Shown: positions 10,007 through 19,348 of the stretch, piece after piece
How positions within the stretch are numbered: the stretch's first letter is position 1
Layout of the letters: each line of letters begins with the position of its first letter
DNA from: RHKX01 sp963826475
GTDB taxonomy: Bacteria > Actinomycetota > Thermoleophilia > Solirubrobacterales > 70-9
Assembly: GCA_963826475.1 (NCBI GenBank)
Contig: CAWGXC010000004.1
Coordinates: 62,001 to 126,000 of the forward strand
Direction of reading: 5' to 3'
Length of the DNA: 64,000 bases
Made by a program: the position numbers and the translations under genes
Notes under the pieces: generated by a model
Seen by the model: the letters and a program-made list of their open reading frames with translations, nothing else
Told to the model about the DNA's origin: nothing
Databases searched by the model: none

Positions 10007-10597
10007 ATGGCCCCGGATGAGCAGCCGGCCACGGCCCGCGTGCTCGGCGAGGCCTTCCTCGACGACCCCGTCTGGAGCGCGATCGGCCCGCATCTGCGCT
10101 CGCATCGCCGGATCGCCAACCGGGTGTCGTTCGCCGGCATCCTGACCGGGTCGCGGCGGCAGGAGGCGCGGATCACGGTCGCGCGATCCGGCGCCGAGAT
10201 CATCGGCGCCAGCGTCGCCTTCAGGCCCGGCCGCTGGCCGATCCCCGGAGGCTCGGCGATCTGGGAGCTCGGCTGGCTTTTGATCGCCGGCCCGCTTCCC
10301 GCCTGGCGCGGGATGCGCGACGACCGGGCGATGCGCTCCAGCCACGTCACCCACCCCCATATGTATCTGTGGTTCCTCGGCGTCGCCCCGAAGCACCAGG
10401 GGCGCGGCGTGGGTCGAGCGCTGCTCGCGGATCTCCACGGGGAATCCGACGTCGCCGGCGTCCCGACCTACCTCGAGACGGCGAGCGCCGAGAACGTCGC
10501 CTTCTATCGCCGGGACGGCTACGAGAAGCTCGGCGAGGTCAGGATGCCGAGCGGCCCGCGCATGTGGCGCATGGAGAGGCCGGCCTACGCGGGCTAG
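10007..10597 (+). CDS. GNAT family N-acetyltransferase
   Basis: A 196-residue GNAT protein. The acetyl-CoA pyrophosphate loop is seen in LGVAPKHQGRGVGRALLADL (the RGxGxA/G-type motif), followed by YLETASAENVAFYRRDGYEKLGE, a typical motif B with an aromatic Tyr. The acceptor substrate is unknown; amino acids, small amines or protein N-termini are typical. The start at ATG 10007 lies 33 bases after the hemolysin III-like gene on the same strand, so co-transcription is likely. A much longer in-frame extension upstream overlaps that gene out of frame and was not accepted. Confidence 0.85.
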   Translation: MAPDEQPATARVLGEAFLDDPVWSAIGPHLRSHRRIANRVSFAGILTGSRRQEARITVARSGAEIIGASVAFRPGRWPIPGGSAIWELGWLLIAGPLPAWRGMRDDRAMRSSHVTHPHMYLWFLGVAPKHQGRGVGRALLADLHGESDVAGVPTYLETASAENVAFYRRDGYEKLGEVRMPSGPRMWRMERPAYAG

Positions 10598-10678
10598 GTG
10601 CTCTGGCTCAGGTCGGGCGAGTGGCGGGTGGCGCCACGTTTCCGGGTCGGATCAAACGGCCTGATTTCGCGGGAGTGT

Positions 10679-10709
10679 CGAGTTCGTCCCGGATACCGGG
10701 ACAAACTCG
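10679..10709. repeat. REP-like palindrome, copy 1
   Basis: A near-perfect 31-base palindrome centred on ATA: outer arms CGAGTT/AACTCG and inner arms CGTCCCGG/CCGGGACA, followed by CGCCCCTC. It lies between convergent genes. The core CCGGATACCG and the flank ACTCGCCCCTC recur at 33643-33685, so this is probably a dispersed repeat that may double as a terminator. Confidence 0.65.
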
Positions 10710-10748
10710 CCCCTCGCGTGGACGGCGACGCCTACCTCGCACAGCGCT

Positions 10749-11501
10749 CTACGCAGTCGTCGCAACGCGCTCGCCGTGCCGGGCGCGGGCGGCGGCGATG
10801 ATCGCGTCGAGCTCGTCGCGTCGACCCGAGCGCAGCAGCTCGATCGGGTCTGGGTCCCCGTTGACGATCTCCTCGAAGAAGGCCTTGCGATCCTGGTAGG
10901 TCGGGAGCGTCCCCTTCGCCCAGCCGCGCTCCTCGTTGAGGATTCCCGCGAGCTCCGCGTACGCCTCGCCGAAGGACTCCGAGATCTCGCGCTTGATCCG
11001 CTTCGCCAGCGCCGGGGAGGCGCCCGCCGTCGAGATTGCGATCGCGAGGGGGCCGGTGCGGACGATCGCCGGCAGGATGAAGTTGCAGAGCGAGGGGACG
11101 TCGACGACGTTGACGAGCATCGCCCGCTCCTCGGCGACGTCGTAGACGGCGATGTTGACGTCGGTGTCGTTGGTCGCGGCGATCACCATGAACTTGCCCT
11201 CGAGGTCGGCGGGCTCGAACTCGCGTCGCTCCCAGGTGATCGAGCCCTCTGCGGCCAGCTCGCGGACCGCCTCGCACGCTTCGGGGGCGACCAGGACGAC
11301 GTCACCGTCGCAGGCCAGCAACCCTTCGATCTTCTCGAGGCCGATCTCGCCTCCGCCGACGACGAGGCACTTGCGACCGGTGAGGCGCAGGCAGGCGATG
11401 TAGAAGGGGGTCTCGAGCATGCCCCGGACGCACGACTGGTCGCAGATCCCCCGCCGGAACTGGCAGACGCACTCCTTGCCTGGGTAGCTCTGGGCGGGCA
11501 T
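10749..11501 (-). CDS. precorrin-2 dehydrogenase / siroheme synthase N-terminal-like protein
   Basis: A 250-residue protein matching the NAD-binding half of siroheme synthase (CysG-N/SirC/Met8): [18 protein letters not shown] near residue 45, [28 protein letters not shown], and [19 protein letters not shown]. It oxidises precorrin-2 to sirohydrochlorin and may insert iron. An N-terminal Cys-containing extension (KECVCQF, GICDQSC) is unlike ordinary SirC and may bind a metal. An AGGAG at about 11510 is better spaced for ATG 11501 than for the TTG at 11507. It could link to tetrapyrrole supply for the window's B12-dependent enzyme. Confidence 0.85.
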
Positions 11502-11527
11502 GGTCAAAGGCTCCTGATGCGCATCGG

Positions 11528-12532
11528 TCAGGAAAGGGTAGGGGAGGGCGGCTCCGGGCTTCGAGCGCCGCTCTTCTGCCGCTCGGGCCCGTAGCGGCGC
11601 CGCACGTTCGACTCCCAGGTCATCCGCAGCCCGACCTCGATCGGAACGCGATCGCTCCAGCCGAGCGCCGCGCGAACCCGGGTCGCGTCGAGGACCATGC
11701 GGTCGATCTCCCCGGCGCGGGCCGGCATCTGCTCGGGGATGAAGTCCGCGCGTCCGCCGATCGCGGCGAGGTGGTCGACGAGCTCGAGCACGGAGGTCTC
11801 GCGACCCGTGCCCACGTTGAACTCCCCCACCGCGCCGCGGTCGCTGGCCGCGAGGATGGCGGAGACGACGTCGCCGACGTAGACGAAGTCGCGCGTCTGG
11901 GTGCCGTCTCCGAAGATCACCGGGCTGCCGCCGCGGATCAGCTCTCGGCAGAAGATCGCGACGACGCCGGCCTCGCCGACCGCGCCCTGGCGGGGGCCGT
12001 AGACGTTGCCGAATCGCAGGCTCGCCGCGGGCAGGTTGTGGAGCTCGCGGTAGAGCGCGACGTATCCCTCGGCGGCGAGCTTCGCCTGCCCGTAGGGCGA
12101 GCCGGGCCGGAGCATGGCGCCCTCGACGAGCGGGAGGGAGTCGTCTGCGGGCTCGCCGTAGACGGCGCAGCTCGAGGCCAGCACGAAGCCTCCCGCGCCG
12201 ACCTTCTGCGAGGCCTCGAGGAGGTTGACGGTGCCCTCGACGTTGACCCTGACGTCGAGTCCCGGGTCGTTGACGGAGACCCGCACGTCGACCTGGGCGG
12301 CCAGGTGGAAGACCCGGTCGGGGCGGAAGTTCCGGCAGACTCGCTCGACCGCGGCCAGGTCGGTGACGTCGGCCGGGATCAGCCGAGCGCCCTTGGCCAT
12401 CGCGTCCGCGATGTTCTCGCCGCGGCCTGTGGAGAGATCGTCGATGACCGTGACGGCGTCGCCCCGCGCGATCAGGGCATCAACTAGGTGCGAGCCGATG
12501 AAACCGGCTCCGCCGCTGACCAGTGCTTTCAC
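11528..12532 (-). CDS. galE: UDP-glucose 4-epimerase-like NAD-dependent epimerase
   Basis: A 334-residue extended SDR. An N-terminal GGAGFIGSH Rossmann motif, the SSCAVYG...SPYGQAK catalytic Ser/Tyr/Lys set and FGNVYGPRQ fit bacterial UDP-glucose 4-epimerases, which interconvert UDP-Glc and UDP-Gal (or the GlcNAc forms). Downstream are [15 protein letters not shown] and [11 protein letters not shown], characteristic of the family. The product would feed polysaccharide assembly such as that encoded at 44-64 kb. UDP-glucuronate 4-epimerase or decarboxylase are less likely alternatives. Confidence 0.88.
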
Positions 12533-12666
12533 GCTTCGATCGTAGAGCGAAGGCGCACTCTGCGGGGGGGATCGCAGTCCACCTGGACGAATGATGCCGC
12601 CGATGCGCCGTGCGACGGTTGCTACAGTCGCCGCCGCCTACCCCAAGACCCATCGAGAGGCGGGCC

Positions 12667-15000
12667 ATGCGCCTGATCGTCACCGAGAAGAACAACAGCG
12701 CCAAGAAGATCGCCGAGATCCTCGGCGGCGGGGAGGCGAAGGCCGACGCCTCCTACAAGGTCCCCTTCTATACATGGGGGGAGGGCGCAGATGCTCAGAT
12801 GACCGTAGGTCTGAAGGGCCACGTCCTCAATCCGGCGTTCCCCGAGGGGTACTCGAACTGGCAGGAGACGGACCCCAAGACCCTGATCGACGCCGAGCTC
12901 GTCGTCGAGCCGACCGACAAGAACGTCGTCAAAGCGGTCAAGAAGCTCGCCAAGGAAGCCGACAGCATCGTGATCGCGACCGACTTCGACCGTGAGGGCG
13001 AGCTGATCGGGCTCGAGGCCCTGCGCGAGATGCTCGCTGTCAATCCCGGCCTCGTCGACGGCGAGCTGACCGCCGACAACAGCCCGACAGTGCAGCGCGC
13101 CCGCTACTCGGCGCTGACCAAGGACGAGATCGAGCGCGCCTTCGCCAACCTCGACGAGCTCTCCTACCCGCTGGCCTACGCGGCGCAGACCCGCGGCGAG
13201 ATCGACCTCATCTGGGGGGCGACGCTGACCCGCGCGGTCTCCCTCGCGACCCGCCGCTTCGGGGCCAACTTCCTCTCCGTCGGCCGCGTGCAGAGCCCGA
13301 CGCTCGGCCTGGTGGTCGAGCGCGAGCTCGAGCGCCGCGCCCACGTCGCCGAGCCCTACTGGGAGGTCTTCGCGAAGTTCACCCACGCCGAGGGGGCCTT
13401 CGAAGCGCACCACAAGACCGACAAGTTCTGGAAGAAGCCGGAGGCGGAGGCCGCCCTCGCCGCCACCGACTCGCCGGGAACGGTCACGGCCCTGACGAAG
13501 CGCAAGAACACGCGCAAGCCGCCGACTCCCTACAACACGACCGCCTTCGCAACCGACGCCTCGAGCCGGCTGGGGATCACGCCGTCGCGGGCGATGCGCA
13601 TCGCCGAGGACCTCTACATGGACGGGTTCGTCTCCTACCCCCGCACCGACAACACCGTGTACCCGGCGTCGCTGCCGCTCAAGGAGCTGGTCACCTCGCT
13701 CGTCAAGATCCCCGAGTTCAGCGCCGCCAAGGGCCTCTTGGACGGCGAGCTCAAGCCGACCCGCGGCAAGAAGGAAACCACCGACCACCCGCCGATCTAC
13801 CCGACCCAGGCCGTCTACCCCGGCGCGCTCGAGGGGGCCCATCGCCGCGTCTACGAGCTGATCGCCCGCCGCTTCCTGGCGACGTTCTCGCCGCCGATGA
13901 TCACCGAGTCCGCGCGAGCCGACATCGAGGCCGGCGCCGAGACCTACTTCGTCCGCGGCTCGATCGTGGTCGACGCGGGCTTCGCCGGGATCTACACCTA
14001 TGCCCGCTCCGCCGACAACGAGCTGCCGGCGCTCGAGGAGGGCCAGAAGCTCGACCTCGACGGCGCCCCGTGGATGGTCGACAAGGAGACGCAACCGCCG
14101 TCGCGGATCTCCCAGGGCAAGCTGCTCGAGCTGATGGAGGAAGCCGGCCTCGGGACCAAGGCCACGCGCCCCGACATCATCCAGAAGCTCTACGACCGCG
14201 GCTACGTCTACAACAACCCGCCCGAGCCGTCGGAGACGGGAATCGCCATGTACAAGGCCTTCAAGGACCACGTGCTGCGGATGGCGACGCCGGAGATGAC
14301 GGCCGAGCTCGAGCACGACATGGATGAGATCGCCGCCGGCAACGTCTCCCGCGAGAAGGTGCTGCAGATCAGCCGCGAGATGCTCCACGGCACCTACGAC
14401 GATCTCTTCGCGCGTCGTGAGGATCTCGCCAAGGTGATCTGGGCCGGGATGGACGAGGACAAGTTCATCGGCCCCTGCAAGGTCTGCGAGGAGGCCGGCC
14501 GAGCCCACGAGGACGGGGCGCCGAACCGCCTGCGGATCATCGAGATGCGCGGCGGCAAGCGCTTCGTCGGCTGCGAGGGCTACAACCGCGACGATCCCGA
14601 GGACGCCAACGCGTGTCACTTCTCCCGCCCGCTGCCCGGTCGCGGCTACGAGGTCTGGCGCCTCGAGGAGCGCTGCACCGTCTGCGACGAGACGCCGCGC
14701 CTGAAGGTCAAGGGCTTCCGCGGCCGCCCCTGGAACCTCTGCCTCAACGACGACTGCCCGACGATGATCGAGATGCGCGAGAAGCGCGCCGAGCGTCAGA
14801 AGGCCCGCGAGGAAGCCGACAAGCGCAAGGCGGAGGCGAAGGCCGCCGAGGGCACCGCCGCCGACAGCACGGCCGCCTCCCCGGATGGCAATTCGGGCAA
14901 GAAGGCCCGGAAGAAGGCGCCGACAACGTCGACGCGGACCAAGCGCGCCCGCCCGAAGACGGGTGCCAAGCCGCGCTCGCGCAGCGGCTCCTCCTCTTAA
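12667..15000 (+). CDS. topA: DNA topoisomerase I, archaeal-like type IA
   Basis: A 777-residue type IA topoisomerase, relaxing negative supercoils. The Toprim domain starts at residue 1 (RLIVTEKNNSAKKIAEIL) with the acidic ATDFDREGELIG motif; the active-site tyrosine is Tyr324 in VSYPRTDNTVYP. Two zinc-finger-like blocks follow (CKVCEEA...CEGYNRDD, CTVCDE...CLNDDCP), then a long Lys/Arg/Ala-rich tail. The opening sequence and GYNRDDP-type zinc region resemble archaeal TopA more than the usual bacterial form (my recollection). ATG 12667 is preferred over ATG 12610. It heads a topA-tmk-holB run. Confidence 0.9.
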   Translation: MRLIVTEKNNSAKKIAEILGGGEAKADASYKVPFYTWGEGADAQMTVGLKGHVLNPAFPEGYSNWQETDPKTLIDAELVVEPTDKNVVKAVKKLAKEADSIVIATDFDREGELIGLEALREMLAVNPGLVDGELTADNSPTVQRARYSALTKDEIERAFANLDELSYPLAYAAQTRGEIDLIWGATLTRAVSLATRRFGANFLSVGRVQSPTLGLVVERELERRAHVAEPYWEVFAKFTHAEGAFEAHHKTDKFWKKPEAEAALAATDSPGTVTALTKRKNTRKPPTPYNTTAFATDASSRLGITPSRAMRIAEDLYMDGFVSYPRTDNTVYPASLPLKELVTSLVKIPEFSAAKGLLDGELKPTRGKKETTDHPPIYPTQAVYPGALEGAHRRVYELIARRFLATFSPPMITESARADIEAGAETYFVRGSIVVDAGFAGIYTYARSADNELPALEEGQKLDLDGAPWMVDKETQPPSRISQGKLLELMEEAGLGTKATRPDIIQKLYDRGYVYNNPPEPSETGIAMYKAFKDHVLRMATPEMTAELEHDMDEIAAGNVSREKVLQISREMLHGTYDDLFARREDLAKVIWAGMDEDKFIGPCKVCEEAGRAHEDGAPNRLRIIEMRGGKRFVGCEGYNRDDPEDANACHFSRPLPGRGYEVWRLEERCTVCDETPRLKVKGFRGRPWNLCLNDDCPTMIEMREKRAERQKAREEADKRKAEAKAAEGTAADSTAASPDGNSGKKARKKAPTTSTRTKRARPKTGAKPRSRSGSSS

Positions 15001-15011
15001 CGGGGGCCGGC

Positions 15012-15620
15012 GTGTTCGTCACGCTCGAGGGGGTGGACGGCGCCGGCAAGAGCACGCAGGCGCGATTGCTCGCCGATGCGCTCGGCCCCGACACCGTCCT
15101 GCTGCGCGAGCCCGGGGGCACGCCGGTCGGTGAGCGACTGCGTGAGCTGCTCAAGGATGCCGCGGTCGAGCTGACCCCGCGGGCGGAGCTGCTGCTCTTC
15201 TGCGCCGCTCGCGCCGAGCTGGTCGAGCGCGTGATCCGGCCCGCGCTCGAGGCCGGCCGCGATGTCGTCTGCGATCGCTTCGTGGACTCGACCGTCGCTT
15301 ATCAGGGCGGCGCCCGCGGGATTGATCCCGCGGTCGTAGCCGCGCTCAACGAGGTCGCGATCGCCGGCTGCCAGCCCGACCGCACCGTCTATCTGCGCCT
15401 CGACCCCGCCCTGGCGCTCGACCGCGCGGGGGATCGCCTCGGGGCGTCGGGCTCCACGGACCGCTTCGAGCGCGAGGGAGTCGGCTTTCAGGCCGAGATC
15501 GCCGCCGCATTCGAGCGGATCGCGTCGGCTGAGCCGACGCGGTTCGTCACCGTCGACGCGGAGGGTGGCGTCGAGGAGGTCCACGCCCGCGTCCTGGCGG
15601 CCGCCGGGGTGAGCGGATGA
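15012..15620 (+). CDS. tmk: thymidylate kinase
   Basis: A 202-residue dTMP kinase, converting dTMP to dTDP with ATP. A P-loop is at the N-terminus (LEGVDGAGKSTQARLL), the DR(Y/F) motif at VVCDRFVDSTVAYQGG and a lid region at DRAGDRLGASGSTDRFE. GTG at 15012 lies 11 bases after topA and begins at the family's usual N-terminus (VFVTLEG). Its stop overlaps the start of holB (ATGA), the classic tmk-holB order. Confidence 0.93.
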   Translation: MFVTLEGVDGAGKSTQARLLADALGPDTVLLREPGGTPVGERLRELLKDAAVELTPRAELLLFCAARAELVERVIRPALEAGRDVVCDRFVDSTVAYQGGARGIDPAVVAALNEVAIAGCQPDRTVYLRLDPALALDRAGDRLGASGSTDRFEREGVGFQAEIAAAFERIASAEPTRFVTVDAEGGVEEVHARVLAAAGVSG

Positions 15621-16771
15621 GCGACAGCGTCCCCGCCTCGCTCGCCGCCGCAACCGCCGAGCAGCCCGGAGCAAGGGCGGCGCTCGCCGCCGCCCTGCGC
15701 GCGGGTCCCTCCCACGCCTACGTCTTCATCGGGCCCGCCGGCAGCGGCAAGGCCGCCGCCGCTCGGGCGCTCGTCGCCGAGCTCATCGCCTCCGGGGCAC
15801 CCGATCCCGAGGACGCCCGCCGTCGCGTGCTGATGGACCCCTCGCCGCATCCGGACCTCGTCTGGCTGCGACCGCCCGGCAACCAGCATCTCGTCGATGA
15901 CGTACGTCGCGAGGTGATCGCGGCGAGCGCCTACCGGCCGTTCGAGAGCCAGCGTCGCGCCTTCGTCATCGAGCGCGCCGAGGCGATGGCCGAGGAGAGC
16001 CAGAACGCGCTGTTGAAGACGCTGGAGGAGCCCCCGCCCTACGCCCACCTGATCCTCGTCACCGCCGAGCCCTCCGGGCTGCTCGAGACGGTGCGAAGTC
16101 GCTGCCAGGAGATCTCCTTCGCGCCCCTCTCGGTCGAGGTCGTCGAGCGCCAGCTGCGCGCCGAGCACCCTGGCCTTGCTCCGCCCCAGATCGCCGCCCT
16201 GGCCGCGCTCGGGGGCGGCGACCTCGAAAGGGCGCGCCTGCTCGGCTCGCCGTGGGGGGCTCGGATGCGCGACATCGTCGAGAGCTGCTCGCGGGCCGTC
16301 CGGGCCGGCCGGCTGACGGATCGGCCCTGGGCCGAGCTGATCAAGATCGCCAACGAGCGCGGCAAGGATGAGGCCATCGTCGTCAACCAGGCGGCTGACG
16401 AGCGCGCCGAGGAGCTCGGCAAGGGACGCGACGCGACGCGCGTCCGCCGCGACGGAGAGGAGGCGGCCAAGCGGGCCGACCGCCGCGCCCGAACCGAGGC
16501 GATCGACCTCGCGCTCAGCCTCGTCGCCAATTGGTTCGCGGACCTCGTCGCGATCGCCGAGGGAGCTTCGCACCTCACCTCCAACGCAGACCGGCTCGAG
16601 GTGCTCGAGGCCGAGGCCCGCGAGCTCGACGCCGGGGCGGCGCGCCGGGTCGCGGAGCTCGCGATGAGCACCCGGCGACGTCTGCAGGTCAACGTCAACG
16701 AGGATCTGGCGCTCGACGCGCTGTTCCATCGCGCCGCCCGTCAACTTGGTGAACTGGACGCGGTCCACTAA
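15617..16771 (+). CDS. holB: DNA polymerase III subunit delta'
   Basis: A 384-residue clamp-loader subunit of the AAA+ family. Visible are the modified Walker A (FIGPAGSGKAAAARAL), an ESQNALLKTLEEPP motif (the HolB/DnaX hallmark) and the SRC sensor motif (VRSRCQEISF). The usual delta' zinc-binding cysteines are missing: there is no Cys cluster near residues 50-80. It overlaps tmk by four bases (ATGA). The C-terminal half carries a charged stretch (RDATRVRRDGEEAAKRADRR) before the collar domain. Confidence 0.9.
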   Translation: MSDSVPASLAAATAEQPGARAALAAALRAGPSHAYVFIGPAGSGKAAAARALVAELIASGAPDPEDARRRVLMDPSPHPDLVWLRPPGNQHLVDDVRREVIAASAYRPFESQRRAFVIERAEAMAEESQNALLKTLEEPPPYAHLILVTAEPSGLLETVRSRCQEISFAPLSVEVVERQLRAEHPGLAPPQIAALAALGGGDLERARLLGSPWGARMRDIVESCSRAVRAGRLTDRPWAELIKIANERGKDEAIVVNQAADERAEELGKGRDATRVRRDGEEAAKRADRRARTEAIDLALSLVANWFADLVAIAEGASHLTSNADRLEVLEAEARELDAGAARRVAELAMSTRRRLQVNVNEDLALDALFHRAARQLGELDAVH

Positions 16772-16781
16772 AAGGGGGGAG

Positions 16782-18605
16782 ATGAATAAGCCGCTACCCG
16801 GGTCCTTGCGGACCACGCCGCCTGAGCTGCCGGTCACCGCCGACCGCCCGGCGATCCAGCCCACCCGCACGAAGCGGCCGTTCGGCGTTCGCCTCTGGCT
16901 CGCGCTGATGTTCTCCGCGGTCGGCATCCTGACCGGCACCTCCGTCTACATCTTCGTCTCCGGGTCGAGCGAGAACGCCGCCCAGAGCCGCACCGCCGAC
17001 CTCGCCGCCGGCCGGACCCAGCGGCTGCAGGCGGCGGTCGAAGCCGAGCTCCCCAACGGCCTGCTGACCAAGAAGACCGCGCCGACGAAGCTGCTCGGGC
17101 AGAGCCAGCCGAGCGAGAACTTCCGCGCCTGGATCTACCGGCTTCGGAGGGGATACCCGACGAAGCTCGTCACGCCCGGGACCGTTTCGAGCCTTGCCAT
17201 CGGATCGGTCCCCGGGGTGCGAGACGCCGTCAAGGCCGCCAAGGAAGGGGACCGGGTCGTCGTCGGATTGCCCGGGGGGAGGACGCTCGTCGCGGTCCTG
17301 CTCACGGGCCTTCAGGGTGAGCAGGGTGTGCTCGTGACCGTCTCGGAGAGCCCCCAGGGCGTGCAGGACGCGCTCGAGGCCCTGCGCGGTCAGCGGCTCA
17401 CGGCGCTGATCGTCTCGGTCATCGTCGCCGGGCTGATCGGCTTCCTCGTCGCCAGCTTGATCACCACGAGGGTCAAGCGACTCGCCGCCGCGGCCGGAGA
17501 GCTGGCCGAGGGACATCTCGACAAGCCGCTGAACACGAGCGGCAGGGACGAGATCGGCGATCTCGGACGGACCCTCGATTCGATGCGCATAGCCCTGGCG
17601 GAGACGTTCGACGCCCTCTCCTCCGAGCGCGACCGCCTCTCGGCGGTCTTCACGTCCCTCGACGAGGCGGTGATCGTCGTCGATCCCGACGGCGACGTCC
17701 GCTTCGCCAACCCGGCGGCGGGGGACCTCGTCCGCCCCGACGCCATGGTCGTCGACGCGCTCCGCCCCTGGATCCGGCGAGCTACTCATCGCGGCGACGC
17801 CGAAAGCGACCACGTCGCAATCGACGAGCGGGTGTTCGCGATCGGTGCCCGCTACCTGCCGGCAGAACGCTCGGTGCTGCTCGTCGTTCGCGATCGAACC
17901 GAGGAGCTCCGTCGCGACCAGGCCGAGCGTGAGTTCGTCTCCAACGCCGCCCATGAGCTGCGCAACCCGATCGCCGGCATGTCGGGGGCGATCGAGGTCC
18001 TGCGGGCCGGCGCCAAGGACGATCCGGAGGCCCGCGAGCACTTCCTCGACCGCCTCGCCACCGACGTCGACCGGGTCAGCCGGCTGACCCGGGCGCTGCT
18101 CACGCTCGCGCGCATGGAGGCCATCGGAGAGGGCGAGGCGGACGTCGTCAGCGTCGACCTCGCGATCGACGAGGCGACCGCGGCGCTCGAGACGCCCGAT
18201 GGGGTCGACCTGAAGGTCGAGGTCTCTCCCGACCTCGTCGCCAACGCCGACCCGGTTCTGCTCCGGCAGGTGTTGATCGGCCTGCTGACCAACGCGTTCA
18301 AGCACACCTCCGCTCCCGGCGCCGTTAGGCTTCGCGCTCGTCCTGAGGGGGAGGGCCAGCTCGTGATTGAAGTCGTCGACACCGGAACCGGAATTCGTGC
18401 TGAGGAGCAGGATCGCGTCTTCGAGCGCTTCTACCGCGGCAGCGGGTCGCTCGAGCGGGAGGGCTTCGGCCTCGGCCTCGCCATCGCCAAGCGGATGGTC
18501 GACGTCATGGGCGGCGACATCAGCGTCACCTCCGAGGAGGGCCGCGGCAGCACGTTCAAGATCCGCCTCCGCGCCGCCGCCCCGAGCCCCACCCCCGTCG
18601 CATAG
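16782..18605 (+). CDS. sensor histidine kinase
   Basis: A 607-residue membrane histidine kinase. An N-terminal cytoplasmic tail precedes TM1 (about 38-59), then an extracytoplasmic sensor domain and TM2 (about 207-230), a HAMP domain, a PAS-like segment (AVFTSLDEAVIVVDPDGDVRF is longer than needed; the core is EAVIVVDPDG), HisKA with His391 in NAAHELRNP, and a HATPase domain (VDTGTGI, GFGLGLAIAK). A GGGGGGA ribosome binding site precedes ATG 16782. The response regulator follows 22 bases later; together they form a two-component pair resembling PhoR/PhoB-type systems. The signal is unknown. Confidence 0.92.
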   Translation: MNKPLPGSLRTTPPELPVTADRPAIQPTRTKRPFGVRLWLALMFSAVGILTGTSVYIFVSGSSENAAQSRTADLAAGRTQRLQAAVEAELPNGLLTKKTAPTKLLGQSQPSENFRAWIYRLRRGYPTKLVTPGTVSSLAIGSVPGVRDAVKAAKEGDRVVVGLPGGRTLVAVLLTGLQGEQGVLVTVSESPQGVQDALEALRGQRLTALIVSVIVAGLIGFLVASLITTRVKRLAAAAGELAEGHLDKPLNTSGRDEIGDLGRTLDSMRIALAETFDALSSERDRLSAVFTSLDEAVIVVDPDGDVRFANPAAGDLVRPDAMVVDALRPWIRRATHRGDAESDHVAIDERVFAIGARYLPAERSVLLVVRDRTEELRRDQAEREFVSNAAHELRNPIAGMSGAIEVLRAGAKDDPEAREHFLDRLATDVDRVSRLTRALLTLARMEAIGEGEADVVSVDLAIDEATAALETPDGVDLKVEVSPDLVANADPVLLRQVLIGLLTNAFKHTSAPGAVRLRARPEGEGQLVIEVVDTGTGIRAEEQDRVFERFYRGSGSLEREGFGLGLAIAKRMVDVMGGDISVTSEEGRGSTFKIRLRAAAPSPTPVA

Positions 18606-18627
18606 ACATGAACACAAGGAGCAACAC

Positions 18628-19341
18628 TTGAGCAGCGGTCGAATCCTCATCGCCGACGACGAACCCTCGGTTCGCGAGTCGGTCGGCTACGCCCTCGAGC
18701 AGGAGGGCTTCGAGGTCACGATCGCCACCGACGGCGACGACGCCGACGGCAAGCTCGGCGAGGGCGAGGTGCCCTTCGACCTGCTCGTGCTCGACATCAT
18801 GATGCCGGGCCGCAGCGGGCTCGACATCTGCCGCGAGGTACGCGGCCGCAGCCCCGTGCCGATCATCCTGCTCACGGCCAAGGACGCTGAGGTCGACAAG
18901 GTCGTCGGCCTCGAGGTCGGCGCCGACGACTACGTGACGAAGCCCTTCAGCGTCCGCGAGCTGCTCGGCAGGGTTCGCGCGCTACTGCGCCGCCGCGAGC
19001 TCGACCGCGCCTCCTCGACCGTCGAGGGGGCCGGCAAGTCCATCGACGCCGGCGACGTCTCGATCGACCTCGCCCGGCACCTCGTCACGATCCGCGACGA
19101 GCCCATCAACCTGACCCGCTCCGAGTTCCAGGTCCTGCGCCTGCTCGCCGAGCGTCCCGGTCAGGTCTTCAGCCGCCTCGAGATCATGGAGGAGCTCTGG
19201 CAGTCGGAGTTCTCCGGTGATGTGCGGGCCTGCGACGTGCACATCTCCAACCTGCGCCAGAAGATCGAGCGCGACCCCCAGGACCCCGAGCTCGTGCTGA
19301 CGGTCAGAGGAATCGGCTACAAGCTCATCGAGCCTGAGTAG
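18628..19341 (+). CDS. OmpR/PhoB-family response regulator
   Basis: A 237-residue two-domain regulator. The receiver has acidic residues in IADDEPSV, phospho-acceptor Asp56 in LVLDIMMPG, Thr in ILLTAKD and Lys in DDYVTKPFS. A C-terminal winged helix (LTRSEFQVLRLLAERPGQVF, ACDVHISNLRQKIE, VRGIGYKL) is typical of OmpR/PhoB DNA-binding domains. The start is TTG 18628, with AAGGAG at 18616-18621; the nearby ATG at 18608 is out of frame. It is partnered with the preceding kinase. Confidence 0.92.
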   Translation: MSSGRILIADDEPSVRESVGYALEQEGFEVTIATDGDDADGKLGEGEVPFDLLVLDIMMPGRSGLDICREVRGRSPVPIILLTAKDAEVDKVVGLEVGADDYVTKPFSVRELLGRVRALLRRRELDRASSTVEGAGKSIDAGDVSIDLARHLVTIRDEPINLTRSEFQVLRLLAERPGQVFSRLEIMEELWQSEFSGDVRACDVHISNLRQKIERDPQDPELVLTVRGIGYKLIEPE

Positions 19342-19348
19342 AGCGGCG

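Noticed and set aside
9110..10597. Single 495-codon frame covering hemolysin III-like and GNAT genes
   Set aside because: Its first two thirds are an out-of-frame reading of the hemolysin III-like gene; only the GNAT part from 10007 is real.
12622..14619. Long minus-strand ORF opposite topA
   Set aside because: Shadow of the high-GC topoisomerase gene; composition and lack of motifs show no protein family.
15488..18650. Long minus-strand ORFs opposite holB and the histidine kinase
   Set aside because: Antisense open frames caused by GC-biased codons; the plus-strand genes have clear motifs.
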